A program made the position numbers and the translations under genes. Below are positions 7,883 to 11,553 of a DNA stretch of 11,553 bases, one piece after another. Below the pieces are notes generated by a model, which was not told the DNA's origin, made no database searches, and saw only the letters and a list, made by a program, of their open reading frames with translations. Numbering within the stretch: position 1 is the stretch's first letter; every line of letters starts with the position of its first letter. Source of the stretch: Cyclobacteriaceae bacterium (GTDB lineage Bacteria > Bacteroidota > Bacteroidia > Cytophagales > Cyclobacteriaceae); the NCBI GenBank assembly GCA_013414665.1, contig CP058703.1, forward strand, positions 3,876,476 to 3,888,028. Reading direction: 5' to 3'.

Positions 7883-10848
7883 TCACCGCTTCAACACCAG
7901 GTAACCTGTTTCAGTCTTATGCTTACCGTTGAAATCTATTTTATAAAAATAGGTTCCGGAAGGCAGGTCGTTACCATTGTTTGATTTTCCAGTAAACACA
8001 ACATCCTGATTGTTGTAGTTGGTACCTTCCCATACCAAGGTGCCCCACCGGTTGTAAATAGAAACTTTGTTGTTGCGGGTTGTGCTTAGTGCGGCAATGT
8101 GCTCAATCTTGAAGAAATCGTTCTTGCTATCTATGGCGGGCGACAGGGCATTGTAGATGGTGATTTCACCAACTACTTCAATGGAAAAAGTTTGTTGGGC
8201 ACAGGCGTTATAAATATCACATACTTCAATGGTAATGCTTTCTGTTCCCGAAAAGGACAGGGAAGAATAGTCAATTATAAGATTAAAGGCACCATCAATA
8301 ATGGCGGATGCACCACTTGCGGGTGGTGTAAAAATCTTCAGCGTAGATAAATCAACATTATTATTTCCATCTGTAATCAGAGGAGCCAGGTTTATCGTTA
8401 CAATTCCTTCTACCTGAGTTATGATGGGCTCTGTTACTATCACAGGCGGAACATTATCACAACCGGGAACAGCTATAGTGGCTACTACCTCCGTTCGGTT
8501 ACTTTCGCATGTGCCGTTGTTGATGGATACATAGTACGATGTGGTTGTTGTTAATACAGGTGTAACAAAGGTGCTATTGGTTTCGCCCGCCAAAGCAGTA
8601 CCTCCTGATGCTACTGTGTACCACCGGTATTGCCCTGCAGTACCACCAGAAGCGGTAAGCGTTACACTTGCAGCGGGGCAAGATTCGGCACCGGTTGTAG
8701 TTGGAGCACCTGGCAATGGATTAATAGTAGCAACAAGGGTAGTGCGGGTACTTTCACAGGTTCCATTGTTGATGGCTACATAATAATTAGTTGTTCCGGT
8801 TAATGTGGGTGTGGTGTACGTAGCATTGGTTTGCCCGGCAATGGCTGTTCCGCCCGAAGCGACCGTGTACCATCGATACTGCCCGGCTGTTCCGCCCGCA
8901 GCTGCGAGTGTTACAGTTCCGCTTCCACAACGGCTGGCTCCTGTTGTAGTGGGTGCACCCGGAATTGAATTGATGGTGGCAATAACAATTGTTCTGTTGC
9001 TTTCACAGGTTCCGTTGTTGATGGCTACATAGTAATTTGTTGTTCCTGCTAATGTGGGTGTAGTGTACGTAGCATTGGTTTGCCCGGCAATGGCTGTTCC
9101 GCCTGAAGCCACGGTGTACCATCGGTATTGCCCGGCTGTTCCGCCCGCAGCAGTGAGTGTTACAGAACCACTACCGCAGTTGGCTGCCCCCGTTGTAGTG
9201 GGTGCACCCGGAATAGGATTGATGGTGGCCGTAACAATTGTTCTGTTACTTTCACAGGTTCCATTGTTGATGGCTACATAATAATTAGTTGTTCCGGTTA
9301 ATGTGGGTGTAGTGTATGTAGCATTGGTTTGCCCGGCAATGGCTGTTCCACCTGAAGCCACGGTGTACCATCGGTACTGCCCGGCTGTTCCACCTGCAGC
9401 AGCGAGTGTTACAGTTCCGCTTCCACAACGGCTGGCTCCTGTTGTAGTGGGTGCACCTGGAATCGGATTGATGGTGGCCGTAACAATTGTTCTGCTGCTT
9501 TCGCAGGTTCCGTTGTTGATGGCTACATAATAATTAGTTGTTCCTGTTAATGTGGGTGTAGTGTACGTAGCATTGGTTTGTCCGGCAATGGCTGTTCCGC
9601 CTGAAGCCACGGTGTACCATCGGTATTGCCCGGCTGTTCCGCCCGCAGCAGTGAGTGTTACAGAACCACTACCGCAGTTGGCTGCCCCCGTTGTAGTGGG
9701 TGCACCCGGAATAGGATTGATGGTGGCCGTAACAATTGTTCTGTTACTTTCACAAGTTCCATTGTTGATGGCTACATAATAATTTGTTGTTCCTGTTATC
9801 GTGGGTGTTGTGTATGTCGCATTGGTTTGCCCGGCAATGGCTGTTCCGCCTGAAGCCACGGTGTACCATCGATACTGTCCGGCCACACCACCGGTTGCAG
9901 TTAGAGTAACTGTGCCAGTGCCGCAGCGTGCAGCTCCTGTTGTGATTGGGGCGGCAGGTAATGGATTAACAATTAGGGTAGCACTGTTCGAGAACGCATC
10001 CACCACGTTTGTTCCTGAAATACGACACCGATAGTTGCCTGCTCCAAAATTACCAGCAGTATTAACAGATAAAGTGGCTGTAGTTACATTGCTGTAACCG
10101 CCTCCATTGTTTAGATCGCTCCACACACCGGGGCTGCTTTCAAATTGCCAGCGGTAGGTTATGGTTGGGTTTCCGGTTGCAGCGGTTGTAAAGGTGGCAG
10201 TAATCCCATCGCATACAGAAACCGCGGTGGGTTGCGTTGTAACAACTATTGGTGCTGTCAGGATCACATTATCCAACCGACCCGTTACGTTCGCATCTCG
10301 ATACAATCCTCGTATTTGCAAGGCGGCAAGGTCTGTTAAGATACCAAGAATTTGTGCTTCTGTGGCAGCCATACCGGTAGGACTATTGGTTGTTTTCCAA
10401 AAGCCGTTTGTGTTATTAAGTACAACTGAGAAGGTTGTCCAGGTAGGAGCTGCTGCGGGCTGATGAGGCGTAGTGGGGAAATAATATAGTGTTACTCCTC
10501 CACTATTTGCGATGGTAACTTCGGCATATTGATTAGGGGTTCCTGTGCTACTTTGCTGAACATCATAGCGAAGTGTTCCATTGTAATAGGTTGAACGATT
10601 TCCCAGATAAGTACCCGGGGCAACAAAATCAAATGGTACATAAATAGTGGTTGCACCAAGAACAAGAACATACGGACTGCCAAATACCATTCCACCGGGG
10701 TTTCCTCCGGTTGCAGAATAGCCTATTGTTCCATCCGCATCGCTGGGGTAGTCCAACCCTGGGCATTTGTATTAAAGGTGCTGGTTATTTGTGAATAACC
10801 AGTAATGCTTGCGCAGCATAAACTCAAGATTAGAATACAACGTAGCAT
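7883..10848 (-). CDS. Secreted laminin-B-like / Ig-repeat / CHU_C protein (gene E), T9SS cargo, one frameshift near the N-terminus
   Basis: The true start is the ATG at 10848-10846: it gives a signal peptide (1-20, MLRC...GYSQ) and ITSTFNTNAQGW, matching genes A and B. At CCCC (plus-strand GGGG, 10745-10748) one base is missing; adding it joins GWTTP to SDADGTIGYSATGGN, and the frame then stays open for 950 codons. A TTG at 10756 would give a start without signal peptide and is rejected. The corrected protein has 988 residues: laminin-B-like domain to about 200 (VAPGTYLGN, LDNVILTAP); Ig-like domain about 202-296 (two Cys, YRW, NYRCRISG); six tandem 83-residue Ig-like modules about 300-796; a Cys-containing cadherin/Ig-like region (PPVIVTEPIITQVEG, about 800-885); and a CHU_C domain about 890-988 (VSIYNRWGTLVWEGTNYNN, DLPSGTYFYKIDF, ending LVLKR, TGA at 7885-7883). 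The role is probably a long surface stalk or adhesin exported by T9SS. It precedes the PorP-like gene. Confidence 0.88.
8462..9952 (-). repeat. Six tandem 249-bp Ig-like (CHU_C-associated) modules in gene E
   Basis: Six units start at minus-strand positions 9952, 9703, 9454, 9205, 8956 and 8707. Units 1-5 are exactly 249 bases and unit 6 is one codon shorter. Each has an APTTTGA opening, one Cys near residue 10, AGQYRWYTVASGGTAIAG, TNYYVAINNGTC with a second Cys near 67, and a TINPIPG link. Units 2 and 4 share ANCGSGSVTLTAA while 3 and 5 share SRCGSGTVTLAAA, giving an ABAB order; units 1 and 6 are the most diverged. The pattern fits Ig-like modules of T9SS cargo, with the Cys pair probably forming a disulfide. 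Confidence 0.93.
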
Positions 10849-11047
10849 GCGATTTCCAAAAGAATTGAGTTTGCTAATTTCGCTAAAATTGAACAAAATG
10901 TCTAACGGTTTTTAAGGAGTTAATATGATAAGTAGTAATCCTCGCGAGTAACTTCTTGAAATAGACTGGAATCAGTAAGTATCGGGTTTGGGCTGTCAAA
11001 AATTTGCATGAACAAGATTGCTTGACTCTTGGAATTAAAATCTGATT
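10849..11047. other. Intergenic region between response regulator and gene E
   Basis: This 199-base AT-rich gap holds no coding sequence I can support. It must carry the promoter of gene E if that gene is not read through from the regulator, but I see no good match to TTTG-N19-21-TAnnTTTG, no copy of the TCACAT-N4-ATGTGA palindrome and no strong terminator hairpin. Confidence 0.5.
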
Positions 11048-11553
11048 TTAAACCAGTTTTTCATTTATAGCTTTACTAACTGCCTCTGTCTGCGAGTGCA
11101 CCTGTAATTTTTCATAAATCTTTTTAATGTGTGTGCGTACCGTATCAATGCTGATGTTGAATTGCGCGCCAATCATTTTATAACTGTTGCCGGTACTTAA
11201 CGCATTCAGGATTTCCCGCTCGCGTGCGGTTAACTGATAGGGATTTTCGGACGGCCGTTGCATGCTGCCAATTACCATGCGTGCAATGCTGGGGCTCATG
11301 GGGGCACCACCATCCAACACTTCGGTTATGGCATCAAATAATTTCGAAGAGATGTGCTTTTTCAATAAATAACCAGACGCCCCGGCTTTTATCGCTTCCA
11401 ATACATGAATATTATCATCAAAGACGGTCAACATGATTACCGGCAGCGATGTGTTAAAACTTCTTATTTCCCGTACTGCTTCAATTCCGGTTTTGCCGGG
11501 CATATCAATATCCATCAGTACAACATCGGGTTGATGTTGGTTAATTTGACTTT
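11048..11553 (-). CDS. NarL/FixJ-family response regulator (REC + LuxR-type HTH), N-terminus off window
   Basis: The frame is open to the right edge, so the first Met inside the window (11515) is internal: the residues ahead of it read SQINQHQPDVVL. The receiver domain is seen from its middle. The phospho-accepting Asp is the D of LMDIDMPG (codon 11512-11510), followed by the conserved Thr in VIMLTVFDD and the Lys in GYLLKK. After a linker comes a LuxR/GerE-type DNA-binding domain (YQLTAREREILNALSTGNS, IGAQFNISIDTVRTHIKKI, YEKLQVHSQTEAV), TAA at 11050-11048. It acts as a cytoplasmic DNA-binding regulator phosphorylated by a sensor kinase, probably encoded just upstream outside the window. Whether it controls the surface-protein genes is unknown; it is merely adjacent and in the same orientation. 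Confidence 0.95.
   Translation of the reverse strand, partial: SQINQHQPDVVLMDIDMPGKTGIEAVREIRSFNTSLPVIMLTVFDDNIHVLEAIKAGASGYLLKKHISSKLFDAITEVLDGGAPMSPSIARMVIGSMQRPSENPYQLTAREREILNALSTGNSYKMIGAQFNISIDTVRTHIKKIYEKLQVHSQTEAVSKAINEKLV

Noticed and set aside
8459..9952. CRISPR-like regularly spaced repeats
   Set aside because: The 249-base period is fully coding, with no short repeat/spacer structure; these are protein modules.
8541..10034. Series of similar plus-strand frames of about 75 codons
   Set aside because: They repeat every 249 bases as antisense shadows of the Ig-module array.
10754..10756. TTG start for the Ig-repeat protein
   Set aside because: It would omit the signal peptide and shared N-terminal motif that lie just upstream in the neighbouring frame.

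Overview
The window looks like chromosomal DNA from a Bacteroidota bacterium, probably a Cytophagales- or Flavobacteriia-like member with a type IX secretion system (T9SS). The evidence is protein family content: several large secreted proteins end in the T9SS type B (CHU_C, gliding motility-associated) sorting domain, and a PorP/SprF-family outer-membrane protein lies among them. There is also a perfect TAnnTTTG -7 box and no clear Shine-Dalgarno usage. Every supported gene is on the minus strand, so the locus reads from right to left.

Layout in reading order: the C-terminal part of a NarL/FixJ-type response regulator (11553-11048, start outside the window); a 988-residue surface protein with a laminin-B-like domain, an Ig-like domain, six tandem 83-residue Ig-like modules and a CHU_C domain (10848-7883); a PorP/SprF-family protein (7726-6824); two bases later a laminin-B-like/IPT/FG-GAP protein (6821 to about 4258). 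That protein runs without a stop-to-start gap into the C-terminal part of an SBBP-repeat protein with CHU_C (about 4257-3397). Next come a complete SBBP/IPT/CHU_C protein (3343-1399), an orphan scrap coding for only the last 28 or so codons of another CHU_C domain (1382-1296), and a second laminin-B-like/IPT/FG-GAP protein (1170 to the left edge, incomplete).

The likely shared job is display or release of large repetitive adhesin- or matrix-like proteins. Each has a Sec signal peptide, crosses the outer membrane by T9SS through its CHU_C domain, and probably relies on the neighbouring PorP/SprF-like protein for export or anchoring. Two identically built 16-bp palindromes (TCACAT-N4-ATGTGA) lie 36-37 bp ahead of the starts of the SBBP protein and of the PorP-like gene, and suggest shared regulation.

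All five secreted-protein genes carry reading-frame breaks as given: nine in total. Each sits at a short homopolymer and can be repaired by adding or removing one or two bases, giving continuous homology to paralogues in the same window. Sequencing or consensus error is the simplest explanation, but real decay or phase variation cannot be excluded from sequence alone. The B/C fusion and the CHU_C scrap are different: they look like deletion, recombination or assembly-collapse scars among tandem paralogues.
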